Assembly (NCBI RefSeq): GCF_000429025.1
Contig: NZ_KE386834.1
Location: 708,891-772,890, forward strand
Direction: 5' to 3'
DNA length: 64,000 bases
DNA from: Actinospineispora spinosispora DSM 44797
Lineage (GTDB): Bacteria > Actinomycetota > Actinomycetes > Mycobacteriales > Pseudonocardiaceae
In this document: positions 33,804 to 42,740 of the stretch, piece by piece
How the letters are laid out: each line of letters starts with the position of its first letter
Position numbering within the stretch: the stretch's first letter is position 1
The notes under the pieces: generated by a model
The model's database searches: none
Seen by the model: only the letters and a program-made list of their open reading frames with translations
Told to the model about the DNA's origin: nothing
Program-made: the position numbers and the translations under genes

Positions 33804-34565
33804 ATGGATCTGGGTCTGAAGGGCCTTCGCGCACTGGTCACCGGCAGCACCAAGGGCATCGGGCGCAGTGTCGCCGAGGTGTTCGCGGCCGAGGGCGCCG
33901 AGGTCGCGGTGTGCTCGCGCAACGCCGAGGACGTCGACGCGACGGTGCGGTCGCTGAACGAGACCGGCGTGCGCGCGATCGGCAGGGCCGTCGACGTGGC
34001 GGACGCCGCCGCGCTCAAGGCGTGGGTGGACGACGCCGCCACCGAGCTGGGCGGCCTGGACATCGTGGTGGCGAACGTCAGCGCGCTGGCGATCCAGGAG
34101 AACGAGGAGAACTGGCACACCACGTTCGAGGTCGACCTCATGCACGCGGTGCGGCTCGTCGAGGCCGCCAAACCGCACCTGGAACGCAGCGAGGCGGGGT
34201 CGATCGTCACCGTGGCCAGCGTGTCCGGCCGCGAGATCGACTTCACCGCCGGCCCGTACGGCTCGCTCAAGGCGGCGCTGATCCACTACACCCAGGGCGT
34301 CGCGTACCAGCTCGCCGACAAGGGCATCCGGGCCAACACCGTGTCGCCGGGCAACACCTACTTCGACGGCGGCATCTGGCAGCAGACCGAGCAGAACAAC
34401 ACGGAGCTGTACACGACGCAGCTCGGCCTCAACCCGACTGGCCGGATGGCCACGCCGGAGGAGGTCGCCAAGGCGGTGGTCTTCGTCGCCAGCCCGGCCG
34501 TGCGGTTCATGACCGGGTCCCACCTGCTGGTCGACGGTGCGCTCGCCAGGGGAGTTCAGCTCTGA
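33804..34565 (+). CDS. SDR family oxidoreductase
   Basis: A 253-residue classical SDR. The cofactor-binding motif TGSTKGIGRSVAEVF is at about 13-27; CSRN at 37-40 suggests NADP preference. VANVSALA replaces the usual NNAG. The catalytic triad is Ser in VASVSG, with the expected Tyr and Lys in GPYGSLKAAL. It ends with SPAVRFMTGSHLLVDGA. Substrate unknown. ATG at 33804 preceded by TAGGAGA; longer readings would overlap the acetamidase gene. Confidence 0.87.
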   Translation: MDLGLKGLRALVTGSTKGIGRSVAEVFAAEGAEVAVCSRNAEDVDATVRSLNETGVRAIGRAVDVADAAALKAWVDDAATELGGLDIVVANVSALAIQENEENWHTTFEVDLMHAVRLVEAAKPHLERSEAGSIVTVASVSGREIDFTAGPYGSLKAALIHYTQGVAYQLADKGIRANTVSPGNTYFDGGIWQQTEQNNTELYTTQLGLNPTGRMATPEEVAKAVVFVASPAVRFMTGSHLLVDGALARGVQL

Positions 34566-34597
34566 GGCGCTCTCACAAGATTCACAGGCAGCGCGAG

Positions 34598-34610
34598 TAG
34601 CGTCCGAACC
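34598..34610 (+). promoter_or_regulatory. leaderless -10 candidate for the PBP gene
   Basis: TAGCGT followed by 7 nt and the GTG at 34611. The same hexamer and spacing occur before the DUF222 gene (48888-48901). It supports the upstream start of the PBP. Confidence 0.45.
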
Positions 34611-37133
34611 GTGCCTAGGAGCGTGCCGGACGACTCGGGCCTACCGCGCGACGCCCAGGCGGCGCCCTCGCCGCGTTGCGCGGCCGGGCCGATACAACAG
34701 CGGTATCGGCCCGGCCGCGCGCCTTGCGATGACGTCACCTGGCCGCCGCGCGCCACGGCCGGAGTCGTCCGGCACACTCCTAGACGGTCCCAGCTCTCGC
34801 GGTTGCTGGGCGCCGTAGCGCTCTCCGGCGTGCTCCTGGCGACCATGCTGTCGCCGGGGGTGGTCGGGCTCGGTGTGCTGTCCAACCAGATCACCGACTC
34901 GGCGCGCCGGGTGGCCGGCAGCGTCGCCGACGCGCGGCTGACCGCGGACCAGATCCCCCTGGTCAGCACCGTGCTGGACCGCAACGGCGCGCCGATCGCG
35001 TACCTGTACGACCAGTACCGATTACCGGCGACGTTCGACCGGATCTCCGACAGCATGAAGGCGGCGATCATCTCGGTCGAGGACCGGCGGTTCTACCTGG
35101 ACAAGGGCATCGACCCGCTCGCCACCCTGCGGGCCGCGCTGCACAACAGCTCGGGCGGGTCGCTCCAGGGCGCCTCGACGATCACCCAGCAGTACGTCAA
35201 GAACTACCTGATCAACGTCGTGGACCGGGGTGACCCGGCCGACCAGCAGGCTGACCAGGCGGACACGCTCGCGCGCAAGCTGCGTGAAGCCGAGATGGCC
35301 GTGCGCCTGGACCGCAACACCTCGAAGAACGACATCCTCACCGGGTACCTGAACCTGGTGGAGTTCGCCGGCAACATCTACGGCGTGGGCGCGGCGGCCG
35401 CCGCCTATTTCGGGACGACGCCGGCACAGCTCACCGTGCCGCAGGCCGCGCTGCTGGCCGGCATGGTCAACAACCCGAACATGTACAACCCGTACACCCA
35501 CCCGGACCAGGCACTCACCAGGCGCAACCTGGTGATCGACACCATGGTCGCGGCCGGGTCGCTCACCCCGGCGCAAGCGGCGCCGGCCAAGGCGGCGACG
35601 CTCGGGGTGGTGCCGAACGGGCCGGTCGTACCAGGCGGCAACTGCTTCGCGGCAGCACCGGACGCCGGATTCTTCTGCGACTACGTGGTCAGCTACCTCC
35701 GCCAGGCCGGGTTCAGCACCGACCAGCTCGACACCGGCGGGTTCACCATCCGCACCACGATGGACCCGAATGCGAGTGCCGTGGTCAAGGCCGCCGTGGA
35801 GCGCAACGTCCCGAGCACCCAGGACGGCGTGGCCAACACGTTCGCGCTGATCAGACCCCAGGATGGAGGTCATCAGGTGCTGGCCATGGTGGCCAACCGC
35901 AACCTGGGCGCCGACGCCGACCGGGGCGAGGTGTCGGAGAACATCGTGTCGGACGCCAGCAACGTGTTCGGCGCCGGCTCGTCGTTCAAGATCTTCACCA
36001 CCGCCGCCGCGCTGGAACAGGGCACGGTCGGGTTCGACACCGACCTGTCGAACCCCGGCGACGGGTGCTTCACCCCGCCGATCACCAACCGCTATACGCA
36101 CTGCTACCCGGTGCGCAACGACGGCGAGGACTACCCGGACCCGATCAGCCTGCAGGACGCGCTCGCCACGTCGCCGAACGTGGCGTTCGTGAACCTCGAG
36201 TCGAAGGTCGGCATGCCGGCGGTGCTCCAGATGGCCCAGCGTCTCGGGCTGCGGCAGACATTGCGGACCAACGCCGCCGGTGGCACTCCGGTCACCACGC
36301 CGGACGACCCGCTGGCGAGCAAGCCGCAGTACAACGAGCCGCAGTCGCGCTACTTCCGCAACCTGCTGTCGTTCACCCTCGGCGTCAGCCCGGTCAGCAC
36401 CCTGGAGATGGCGAACGTGAGCGCGACACTGCTCGACGGCGGGACCTGGTGCCCGCCGAGCCCGGTCCTGTCGATCTCCGACCGGTTCGGACACGACGTC
36501 GGCGTCCAGCAGCAGCCCTGCGAGAAGGTGCTCTCCGCCGGCGTCGCCGACACCCTGTTGGCCGGTCTGAGCCAGGACACGAAACACGGCACGTCGGCCG
36601 CCGCGGCGCGCGCCGCGGGATGGGACCGGCCGGACATCGGCAAGACCGGCACCACCAACGAGAGCGAGTCGGTGGCGTTCGTCGGCGGCGTGGACGGCTA
36701 CGCGGCGTCCTCGATGCTGTTCGCCGACGGTCGCAAGCCGAAGGAGCTGTGCCCCGGTCCGCCGGTGCACCTGGGCAGCTGTGGGCACGGAGCGTTCGGC
36801 GGGACGGTCGCCGCGCCGCCCTACTTCCAGGCGATGAACCAGATTCTGGGCAGCACGCCGGACCAGCCGATCCCCGATCCGGACCCGGACTTCCAGGACT
36901 CCGGGGACCACGACGACGTCGTGCCCTACACGGTGGGCGAGCAGGACAGCGACGCGGACGAGGCGTTGCGCGCGGCCGGCTACCAGGTGCGGCTCGCACC
37001 GGAGGCGTCGGCTGCTCCGAAGGGGCAGGTCGTCGGCGAGACCCCGCAGGGCAACGTCACGACGGGAACCACGGTGACGCTGTACACGAGCACCGGCGTC
37101 GCGCCGGCACCCGTGCTACAGCAGGCGCCGTGA
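34611..37133 (+). CDS. class A penicillin-binding protein with PASTA domain
   Basis: An 840-residue bifunctional peptidoglycan synthase. After a basic 65-residue tail comes one membrane helix (about 66-92). The glycosyltransferase-51 domain has VEDRRFYLDKGID with the catalytic Glu, and GASTITQQYVKN. The transpeptidase domain has S457-S-F-K460 (SxxK nucleophile), SPNV, and KTGTT near residue 677. A C-terminal PASTA-like segment starts at about 770. The start is uncertain: GTG at 34611 has a leaderless promoter, but the first 58 codons are a nested palindrome. The alternative TTG at 34803 would lose the basic tail. Confidence 0.88.
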   Translation: MPRSVPDDSGLPRDAQAAPSPRCAAGPIQQRYRPGRAPCDDVTWPPRATAGVVRHTPRRSQLSRLLGAVALSGVLLATMLSPGVVGLGVLSNQITDSARRVAGSVADARLTADQIPLVSTVLDRNGAPIAYLYDQYRLPATFDRISDSMKAAIISVEDRRFYLDKGIDPLATLRAALHNSSGGSLQGASTITQQYVKNYLINVVDRGDPADQQADQADTLARKLREAEMAVRLDRNTSKNDILTGYLNLVEFAGNIYGVGAAAAAYFGTTPAQLTVPQAALLAGMVNNPNMYNPYTHPDQALTRRNLVIDTMVAAGSLTPAQAAPAKAATLGVVPNGPVVPGGNCFAAAPDAGFFCDYVVSYLRQAGFSTDQLDTGGFTIRTTMDPNASAVVKAAVERNVPSTQDGVANTFALIRPQDGGHQVLAMVANRNLGADADRGEVSENIVSDASNVFGAGSSFKIFTTAAALEQGTVGFDTDLSNPGDGCFTPPITNRYTHCYPVRNDGEDYPDPISLQDALATSPNVAFVNLESKVGMPAVLQMAQRLGLRQTLRTNAAGGTPVTTPDDPLASKPQYNEPQSRYFRNLLSFTLGVSPVSTLEMANVSATLLDGGTWCPPSPVLSISDRFGHDVGVQQQPCEKVLSAGVADTLLAGLSQDTKHGTSAAAARAAGWDRPDIGKTGTTNESESVAFVGGVDGYAASSMLFADGRKPKELCPGPPVHLGSCGHGAFGGTVAAPPYFQAMNQILGSTPDQPIPDPDPDFQDSGDHDDVVPYTVGEQDSDADEALRAAGYQVRLAPEASAAPKGQVVGETPQGNVTTGTTVTLYTSTGVAPAPVLQQAP
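34615..34783. repeat. nested palindrome at the 5' end of the PBP gene
   Basis: Outer arms of 22 nt (34615-34636 and 34762-34783, one mismatch, starting CTAGGAG) enclose a perfect 18-bp inner hairpin GCGCGGCCGGGCCGATAC (34678-34695) with its complement (34703-34720) and a 7-nt loop. It falls inside the predicted coding region, or in the leader if translation starts later. Confidence 0.85.
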
Positions 37134-37328
37134 TCAGCCGCGTTTGCCGAACGCCTTGCCGATGAAGAAGCCGATCAGTCCACCGATGAAGAACACGATG
37201 GCGAGGAAGCCGAGCACGGTCCTCTTGATGATCTGCAGGAAGCCGGCTGCCTCGACGTGTTGGCTCATGGCCAGCAGCTGAGTGTCGGACATGGCGAGCA
37301 GGTGGTTCACGGTATGGGCAACGATCAT
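37134..37328 (-). CDS. small membrane protein, 64 aa
   Basis: A 64-residue protein with one predicted membrane helix (TVLGFLAIVFFIGGLIGFFIG) near the C-terminus and a basic tail KAFGKRG. Codons are strongly GC3, consistent with a real gene. Internal ATGs at 37292 and 37268 are alternative starts. No family recognised. Its stop lies directly after the PBP stop, so the two genes converge tail to tail with no overlap. Confidence 0.6.
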   Translation of the reverse strand: MIVAHTVNHLLAMSDTQLLAMSQHVEAAGFLQIIKRTVLGFLAIVFFIGGLIGFFIGKAFGKRG

Positions 37329-37381
37329 GTCGGGCAGCGTGCCAGAACCACACCCGTCACGCAGGCTCGGGCGGTCGGATC

Positions 37382-37675
37382 TCAGGTGAGGCCGAGTGCC
37401 TTGGCGATCTCCGGGTAGTTCGCGCCCGCCTGGCCGGCGAACAGCGCATCCGCGTCCGCCCGGTTGTCCGCGCTGTCGCGGATGCGGGCCAGAAGGTACA
37501 GCCGGGCCAGGTGGGCGGCGGCGCGTTCGCCCTCCGGTATCCCGGGGTCGACCGGCCCGAGCGGCGCCTGTGTCGGGGTGAGCCCGGTCAGGCGTCGCGC
37601 CCACCGCCAGGCGAGCTCGGCGACGTCGCGGTCGAGCTCGCTCAGTTCCGATTTGCTGAGCTCACGGTGGTGCAC
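37382..37675 (-). CDS. small hypothetical protein, 97 aa
   Basis: A 97-residue soluble protein with high helical content: an acidic N-terminus (SKSELSELDRDVAELAWRWARRL) and a second helix EGERAAAHLARLYLLARIRDSAD. Normal high-GC codon usage. Start chosen at GTG 37675, preceded by GGGGT; an ATG at 37729 gives an atypical N-terminal extension. It is divergent from the mce operon. Function unknown. Confidence 0.6.
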   Translation of the reverse strand: MHHRELSKSELSELDRDVAELAWRWARRLTGLTPTQAPLGPVDPGIPEGERAAAHLARLYLLARIRDSADNRADADALFAGQAGANYPEIAKALGLT

Positions 37676-37893
37676 ACCCCACTGTGACGCGTGGCGGGGC
37701 CGGCGGCAAGATAGATCTCCGAGCAACAAATCAACAAATTTGTGGCACAGTCGTATCCTCGTGCGTACTCGCCCGTTATAAGGATTTGAGGACCGTGCGC
37801 TGGCTCACAGTGGCCGGCGGGCGTCGTCTCGGTTCGTGCTGCGTAACACCGCAATATTTCCACTGCTGCACTGATCAACGCGAAGGGGGTCGG
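37676..37893 (+). promoter_or_regulatory. mce operon promoter region
   Basis: AT-rich for this genome. It holds a perfect 10-bp palindrome ACAAATTTGT (37734-37743) and a possible -10 TATAAG at 37777-37782. A ribosome-binding site AAGGGGG lies at 37883-37889. An in-frame GTG at 37795 behind GAGG could extend the first operon gene, but its predicted peptide is unlike YrbE. Confidence 0.5.
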
Positions 37894-38733
37894 GTGGACA
37901 CGCTCGCGCGGTACCGCCATACCCGATTGGGCGGGATCATCGCCATCGTCCTGCGGCGGATCCACGACTCCTTCGTCACCGCCGGGCGCATCGTCGTGAT
38001 GGCGGCCTCGGCGGCGCGGTACCTGGTCACGGACCTGCTGCGCGGGCAGTTCCAGTGGAAGGAGTTCATCAGCCAGGCCTGGTTCATGGTCGGTGTCGCC
38101 GTGGTGCCGACGCTGCTGGTGGCGATCCCGTTCGGAGTGATCATCTCCATCCAGATCGGCAGCCTCGCCCAGCAGGTCGGCGCGACCTCGTTCGTCGGCG
38201 CGGCCAACGGCATCGGGGTGATCCGGCAGGGTTCACCGCTGGTCGTGGCGTTGCTCATGGCGGGCGCCGTCGGTTCGGCGATCTGCAGCGACCTCGGAGC
38301 GCGCACCATCCGCGAGGAGATCGACGCGCTCGAGGTGCTCGGCATCTCGCCGATCCAGCGTCTGGTGCTGCCGCGCATCCTCGCCTGCATGCTGGTCGGC
38401 GTCCTGCTGTGCGGCATCGTGGCGTTCGCCGGCGTGCTCACCGGGTTCCTGTTCAACCTGCTCGCCCAGGGCGGAACGCCGGGTAGCTACATCTCGTCGT
38501 TCGCGGCCTTCGCCGCACCGTCCGACCTGGCGCTCGCCGAGCTCAAGTCCGCCGTGTTCGGCCTGATCGTGGCGTTGGTCAGCTGTTACAAGGGCCTCGC
38601 CGCGAAGGGTGGGCCGAAGGGCGTGGCGGACGCGGTCAACGCGACCGTCGTGCTCGCGGTCGTGCTGCTGTTCGCGGTGAACGTCGTGATCACCCAGATG
38701 GCCACGGTGTTCCTGCCGCAACGGATCGGTTGA
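37894..38733 (+). CDS. yrbEA: Mce-system ABC permease YrbEA
   Basis: A 279-residue MlaE/YrbE-family membrane permease with about five or six hydrophobic helices. The conserved segment VGATSFVGAANGIGVIRQGSPLVVALLMAGAVGSAICSD-type region spans about residues 90-130, and the coupling motif REEIDALEVLGISPIQRLVLPRI lies around 142-164, where the EExDAL contacts the ATPase. It forms the inner-membrane part of a lipid importer with YrbEB. GTG at 37894 chosen for the AAGGGGG upstream. First gene of the mce operon. Confidence 0.93.
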   Translation: MDTLARYRHTRLGGIIAIVLRRIHDSFVTAGRIVVMAASAARYLVTDLLRGQFQWKEFISQAWFMVGVAVVPTLLVAIPFGVIISIQIGSLAQQVGATSFVGAANGIGVIRQGSPLVVALLMAGAVGSAICSDLGARTIREEIDALEVLGISPIQRLVLPRILACMLVGVLLCGIVAFAGVLTGFLFNLLAQGGTPGSYISSFAAFAAPSDLALAELKSAVFGLIVALVSCYKGLAAKGGPKGVADAVNATVVLAVVLLFAVNVVITQMATVFLPQRIG

Positions 38734-38743
38734 GGGAGATTTC

Positions 38744-39586
38744 GTGACGATCAACCGGTCTGGTCCGGTGAGCAAGGCGCTCCAACGGCCGTTCTACTCG
38801 CTGGTCGGCCTCGGGCACCAGGCGTCGTTCGTGCTGCGCGCCTTCGGCGCCATCCCACTGACCCTGCGCACCTACCCCAAGGAAGTGCTGCGGCTGCTGG
38901 GCGACATCGCCTGGGGCGGCGGCGCCATCGTGGTCGGTGGCGGGATCATCGGCGTGATGGTGCTGCTGGCCGTGTTCACCGGCGCCTCGGTCGGCATCGA
39001 GGGGTTCAACTCGCTCGACATCCTCGGTCTCGCGCCGCTGACCGGTTTCGTGTCGGCGTACGGCAACACCCGGGAGATCGCGCCGCTCGTCGCGGCGGTG
39101 GCGTTCGCCTCGCAGGCCGGCTGCCGCTACACCGCGCAGCTGGGCGCGATGCGCATCTCCGAGGAGGTGGACGCCCTGGAGTCGATGGCGATCCGCCCGC
39201 TGCCCTACCTGGTGTCCACCCGGATGATCGCCGCGTTCATCGCCATCATCCCGCTCTACCTGATCGGGCTGGCCGGCAACTACCTGGCGACGCAGCTCGT
39301 GCTGAACCTCGGCTTCGGCCAGTCCAAGGGCACCTACCTGCACTACTTCCACGAGTTCCTGGTGCCCATCGACATCGTGTACTCGGTCATGAAAGCGGTC
39401 ATCTTCGTCGTGATCGCCACCCTGGTGCACTGCTACTTCGGCTACTACGCCTCCGGCGGGCCGCAGGGTGTGGGCGCGGCCTCCGGCCGGGCGATCCGCA
39501 CCAGCATCATCGCCATCGTGGTGACCGACATGCTGATCACCATGGCCATCTGGGGCTTCGACCCCGGCGTCCGGATTTCGGGGTGA
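38744..39586 (+). CDS. yrbEB: Mce-system ABC permease YrbEB
   Basis: A 280-residue partner permease of YrbEA. Hydrophobic helices are interrupted by the conserved loop ISEEVDALESMAIRPLPYLVSTRM around residues 138-161, the YrbE coupling motif. The tail CYFGYYASGGPQGVGAASGRA is typical of YrbEB proteins. It follows yrbEA by 10 bp and precedes mceA by 4 bp. GTG start at 38744 with GAGGGAG upstream. Confidence 0.93.
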   Translation: MTINRSGPVSKALQRPFYSLVGLGHQASFVLRAFGAIPLTLRTYPKEVLRLLGDIAWGGGAIVVGGGIIGVMVLLAVFTGASVGIEGFNSLDILGLAPLTGFVSAYGNTREIAPLVAAVAFASQAGCRYTAQLGAMRISEEVDALESMAIRPLPYLVSTRMIAAFIAIIPLYLIGLAGNYLATQLVLNLGFGQSKGTYLHYFHEFLVPIDIVYSVMKAVIFVVIATLVHCYFGYYASGGPQGVGAASGRAIRTSIIAIVVTDMLITMAIWGFDPGVRISG

Positions 39587-39590
39587 CGGC

Positions 39591-40742
39591 GTGCCTTTCG
39601 TCGTAGACGCCACAGGGCGGGGAGAGCCGCTCGGCGCACTCGCCAGGCGCGGCGCGATCGCGCTGGTGCTGGTCATCGCCGTCGTGGCGGCCCTGCTGAT
39701 GCAGTACAAGGGTGTGTTCCGCTCGGTCGTCCCGGTCACCGCGATGGTCGCCTCCGTGGGCGACGGTGTGCAGACCGGCGCCGATGTGAAGCTGCGCGGC
39801 GTGCTGGTCGGCACGGTCAGCGACGTGCGGGTGGCCAAGGACGCACAGGGCCACACCGCACACGCGATCGACCTGGCGCTGCGCCCGGACAAGGCCGCCG
39901 GCATCCCGGCGAACGTCACCGCCCGAGTCATCCCCACCAACATCTTCGGTGCGCCGTCGGTCGAGCTGCTCGACCAGCCGCAGCCCACGACCCGGGTGCT
40001 CGCCTCGGGCGCGACGATCCCCGGTGATACCTCCGCGCAGACCTTGCAGCTGCAGACCGTGCTCAGCCAGCTCAACCAGCTGCTGCGTTCCGCGCACCCG
40101 GCCGAGCTGAACGTCGCGCTGACCAACATCTCCCAGGCCATCCAGGGGCGCGGTCCCCAGGTCAACTCGATCATCTCGCGGCTGGACAACTACCTGACCA
40201 CGATCAACGCGCACAGCGACGACCTGTCGGCGAACATCAAGCTGCTCGGCACGAGCCTGCAGGGCCTCGCCGATGCCTCACCCGCACTGCTCGACACCGT
40301 CGACAACGCGGTCGTCACCAGCAGGACGATCGTCGAGAAGCGCCAACAGCTCGCCGACTCGCTCGTGGGCGGCGCGGACGTCACGCACGATCTCGACGGG
40401 TTCGTCCGCGAGCACTCCGACGAGCTGAACACCGTGTTCGACAACTTCTCGCCGATCACCGCCATCCTTGCCGCGGAGAACGGCAAGGGCATCACCCGGG
40501 CGCTGGACCAGCTCGGTGTCGGCACCGGGCTGCTGGCCGGCGCGCTGCAACAGAACGAGGCGAACGGCCTGGCACTGCAGATCGGCCTCACTCCGTTCAG
40601 CACCTACACATCGGCCGACTGCCCTCGCTACCCGGGGCTCTCCGGGCCGAACTGTGGTGGAAGCACGAAGGGCCAGGACCACAAGATTCCCGATATCCCG
40701 TTCCTGCCGACGCCGGGTTCCGGCTCCGGATCGGGGAGGTGA
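39591..40742 (+). CDS. mceA: MCE family protein, position A
   Basis: A 383-residue exported lipid-binding subunit. One N-terminal membrane helix (about residues 20-40) is followed by the MCE (MlaD-like) domain, about 45-125, with VGDGVQTGADVKLRGVLVGTV. A long helical region then extends to about residue 320, including EKRQQLADSLVGGADV, and a Cys-containing Gly/Ser-rich tail ends the protein. Together with MceB-F it is expected to build the hetero-hexameric tube that moves lipids across the cell envelope. Lipid identity is unknown. Confidence 0.92.
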   Translation: MPFVVDATGRGEPLGALARRGAIALVLVIAVVAALLMQYKGVFRSVVPVTAMVASVGDGVQTGADVKLRGVLVGTVSDVRVAKDAQGHTAHAIDLALRPDKAAGIPANVTARVIPTNIFGAPSVELLDQPQPTTRVLASGATIPGDTSAQTLQLQTVLSQLNQLLRSAHPAELNVALTNISQAIQGRGPQVNSIISRLDNYLTTINAHSDDLSANIKLLGTSLQGLADASPALLDTVDNAVVTSRTIVEKRQQLADSLVGGADVTHDLDGFVREHSDELNTVFDNFSPITAILAAENGKGITRALDQLGVGTGLLAGALQQNEANGLALQIGLTPFSTYTSADCPRYPGLSGPNCGGSTKGQDHKIPDIPFLPTPGSGSGSGR

Positions 40743-40749
40743 CGCGGGC

Positions 40750-41760
40750 ATGAGCGTGCGTCGTGAGCTGATCAAGCTGATCGCCTTCGCGGTGGTCGCA
40801 CTGGCGGTGCTGTGGGTCCTGTGGTCGACCCTGCTGAACACCACGAGCGGCGACACCAAGTCCTACACGGCCGACTTCACCGACGTGTCCGGGCTGCACA
40901 CCGGCGACAACGTGCGGATCGCCGGTGTGCGGGTGGGCCGCGTCGACGACATGGAGCTCATCGGCAAGATCGCCCGGGTCACCCTGACGATCCGCGCCGA
41001 CCAGCCCATCTTCGAGAACACCCGGGTGCTGATCCGGTACCAGAACCTGGTCGGGCAGCGCTATGTGTCGATGGTGGCCGGCGACGGTCCGGCGAAGCCG
41101 CTCGCCGACGGCGCCCGCATCCCGGTCGACCGGACCGAACCGTCGTTCGACCTGTCCGCGCTGTTCAACGGCTTCCAGCCGTTGTTCTCGGTGCTGCAGC
41201 CGGCTGATGTCAACAAGCTGAGCGAGAACATCGTCCAGGTACTGCAGGGCAGCGGCCCGCAGATTCCGCAGCTGTTGGCGCAGATCAACGAGCTGACGAA
41301 CAAGATCGCCGACCGGGACCAGATCATCGGCTCGGTCATCACGAACCTGAACCAGGTGCTCGCCAACCTCAACGGCAAGACACCGGAGTTCGAGTCGCTG
41401 CTGGACCAGACCCAGCGGCTAGTCGGCGGCCTGGACGCCAACACGACCCGCATCTTCGGCTCCCTGGAGAAGGTCCGCGAGTTCACCGGCAACGCGAACG
41501 ACCTGGTGCGCGACATCCGCCCGGACGTGCGCACCGACGTCGACCGCGCCGTCGACGTGACCAACCTGCTGCTCGACCACAAACCGGTCATCCAGGGCAC
41601 TCTCGACGCGTTCCCCGACTTCCTCAGCGCGCTGGCCAGGATCAGCCAGCAGGGCGCCTGGCTCAACCTGTACGCCTGCGGCATCAACATCCAGGTCGCG
41701 CCAGGGTTCCCCGGCTTCGGAACGCTGCCCTCCGACACCCACACCGAGGTGTGCCGATGA
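40750..41760 (+). CDS. mceB: MCE family protein, position B
   Basis: A 336-residue MCE protein. An N-terminal membrane helix (about 10-30) is followed by the MCE domain with VSGLHTGDNVRIAGVRVGRV near 47-66, then GQRYVSMV. A long helical needle follows (NELTNKIADRDQIIGSVITN), and the C-terminus has Cys residues (LYACGINIQV, EVCR) that may form a disulfide. Start at ATG 40750; 7 bp after mceA. It overlaps mceC by 4 bp. Confidence 0.92.
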   Translation: MSVRRELIKLIAFAVVALAVLWVLWSTLLNTTSGDTKSYTADFTDVSGLHTGDNVRIAGVRVGRVDDMELIGKIARVTLTIRADQPIFENTRVLIRYQNLVGQRYVSMVAGDGPAKPLADGARIPVDRTEPSFDLSALFNGFQPLFSVLQPADVNKLSENIVQVLQGSGPQIPQLLAQINELTNKIADRDQIIGSVITNLNQVLANLNGKTPEFESLLDQTQRLVGGLDANTTRIFGSLEKVREFTGNANDLVRDIRPDVRTDVDRAVDVTNLLLDHKPVIQGTLDAFPDFLSALARISQQGAWLNLYACGINIQVAPGFPGFGTLPSDTHTEVCR

Positions 41761-42740
41761 AGCCGCTGCGTGAGTACAGCCCGTTCTGGCTCGGCGTGGT
41801 CACCAGCGTCGTGATCGTGGTGGCGGTGCTGTTGACCATCGCGATCGGCACGCTGGACCTCGGCAGGTCCGCGTACGAGGCGGAGTTCGCGCAGGCCGCC
41901 GGCATCAAGGTCGGTGACGACGTGCGGGTCGCCGGCATGCCGATCGGCGCCGTGCAGAGCGCAGGGCTCGAAGGCGACCACGTGCTGGTGAAGTTCCGGG
42001 TCGACCGGGACGTCGAGCTCGGGTCCGGGACCACCGCGTCGATCAAGCTGGCAACGCTGCTCGGCTCCCGTTACCTGGAGCTCATCCCCGACGGCCCGGG
42101 GGAGCTGCGCGACGGCCGGATCCCGCTGGCGCACACGTCGGTCCCGTACGACCTGGCGAAGGTGCTGCAGACCGGCACCCCGATCCTGGAGGACCTCGAC
42201 CTGAACAAGGTCCGCGAGGCCACCACGGCGCTGACGAAGAACCTCGGTGGCCAGGGTCCGCAGATCAGCGCTGCGCTCGACGGGCTGTCCCGGCTGTCCG
42301 ACGTGGTGATCGCCCGCAAGGACCAGGTGAGCCAGCTGATCGACACCACCGGCGCGTTCACCAAGGAAGCCGACCAGCGCAGTGGCCAGATCTTCGCCAT
42401 CATGGGCCAGAGCAACCACCTGCTCACCGCGCTGGTGCAGCGCCGCGAGATGATCCGGGGCCTGCTCAGCAACCTCGCCGGGGTGACCGATCAGCTGCGC
42501 AAGGCGATCGGTGAGAACCAGGACCAGTTCCGGCCGCTGCTGCGCAACCTCGACGAGCTGACCGACCTGCTCAAGCGCAACGACGAGAACCTGGACCGGG
42601 CGTTCGAGGTCATCGCACCCGCGTCCCGCTACCTGGCGAACGCGTCCGGCAACGGCCCGTACTTCGACCTGAACCTGCCCTATTCGATCGTGCCGGACAA
42701 CATCCTGTGCCGGCTGCAGCTGATCAAGGGGTGCAAGTGA
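41757..42740 (+). CDS. mceC: MCE family protein, position C
   Basis: A 327-residue MCE protein with one N-terminal helix (about 9-30), an MCE domain containing QAAGIKVGDDVRVAGMPIGAV (about 44-64) and GSRYLELIPDG, and a helical rod with paired QRREMIRGLLSNL. The tail YSIVPDNILCRLQL carries a conserved Cys. The ATG at 41757 overlaps the mceB stop (ATGA); an alternative GTG is at 41751. Confidence 0.92.
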   Translation: MKPLREYSPFWLGVVTSVVIVVAVLLTIAIGTLDLGRSAYEAEFAQAAGIKVGDDVRVAGMPIGAVQSAGLEGDHVLVKFRVDRDVELGSGTTASIKLATLLGSRYLELIPDGPGELRDGRIPLAHTSVPYDLAKVLQTGTPILEDLDLNKVREATTALTKNLGGQGPQISAALDGLSRLSDVVIARKDQVSQLIDTTGAFTKEADQRSGQIFAIMGQSNHLLTALVQRREMIRGLLSNLAGVTDQLRKAIGENQDQFRPLLRNLDELTDLLKRNDENLDRAFEVIAPASRYLANASGNGPYFDLNLPYSIVPDNILCRLQLIKGCK

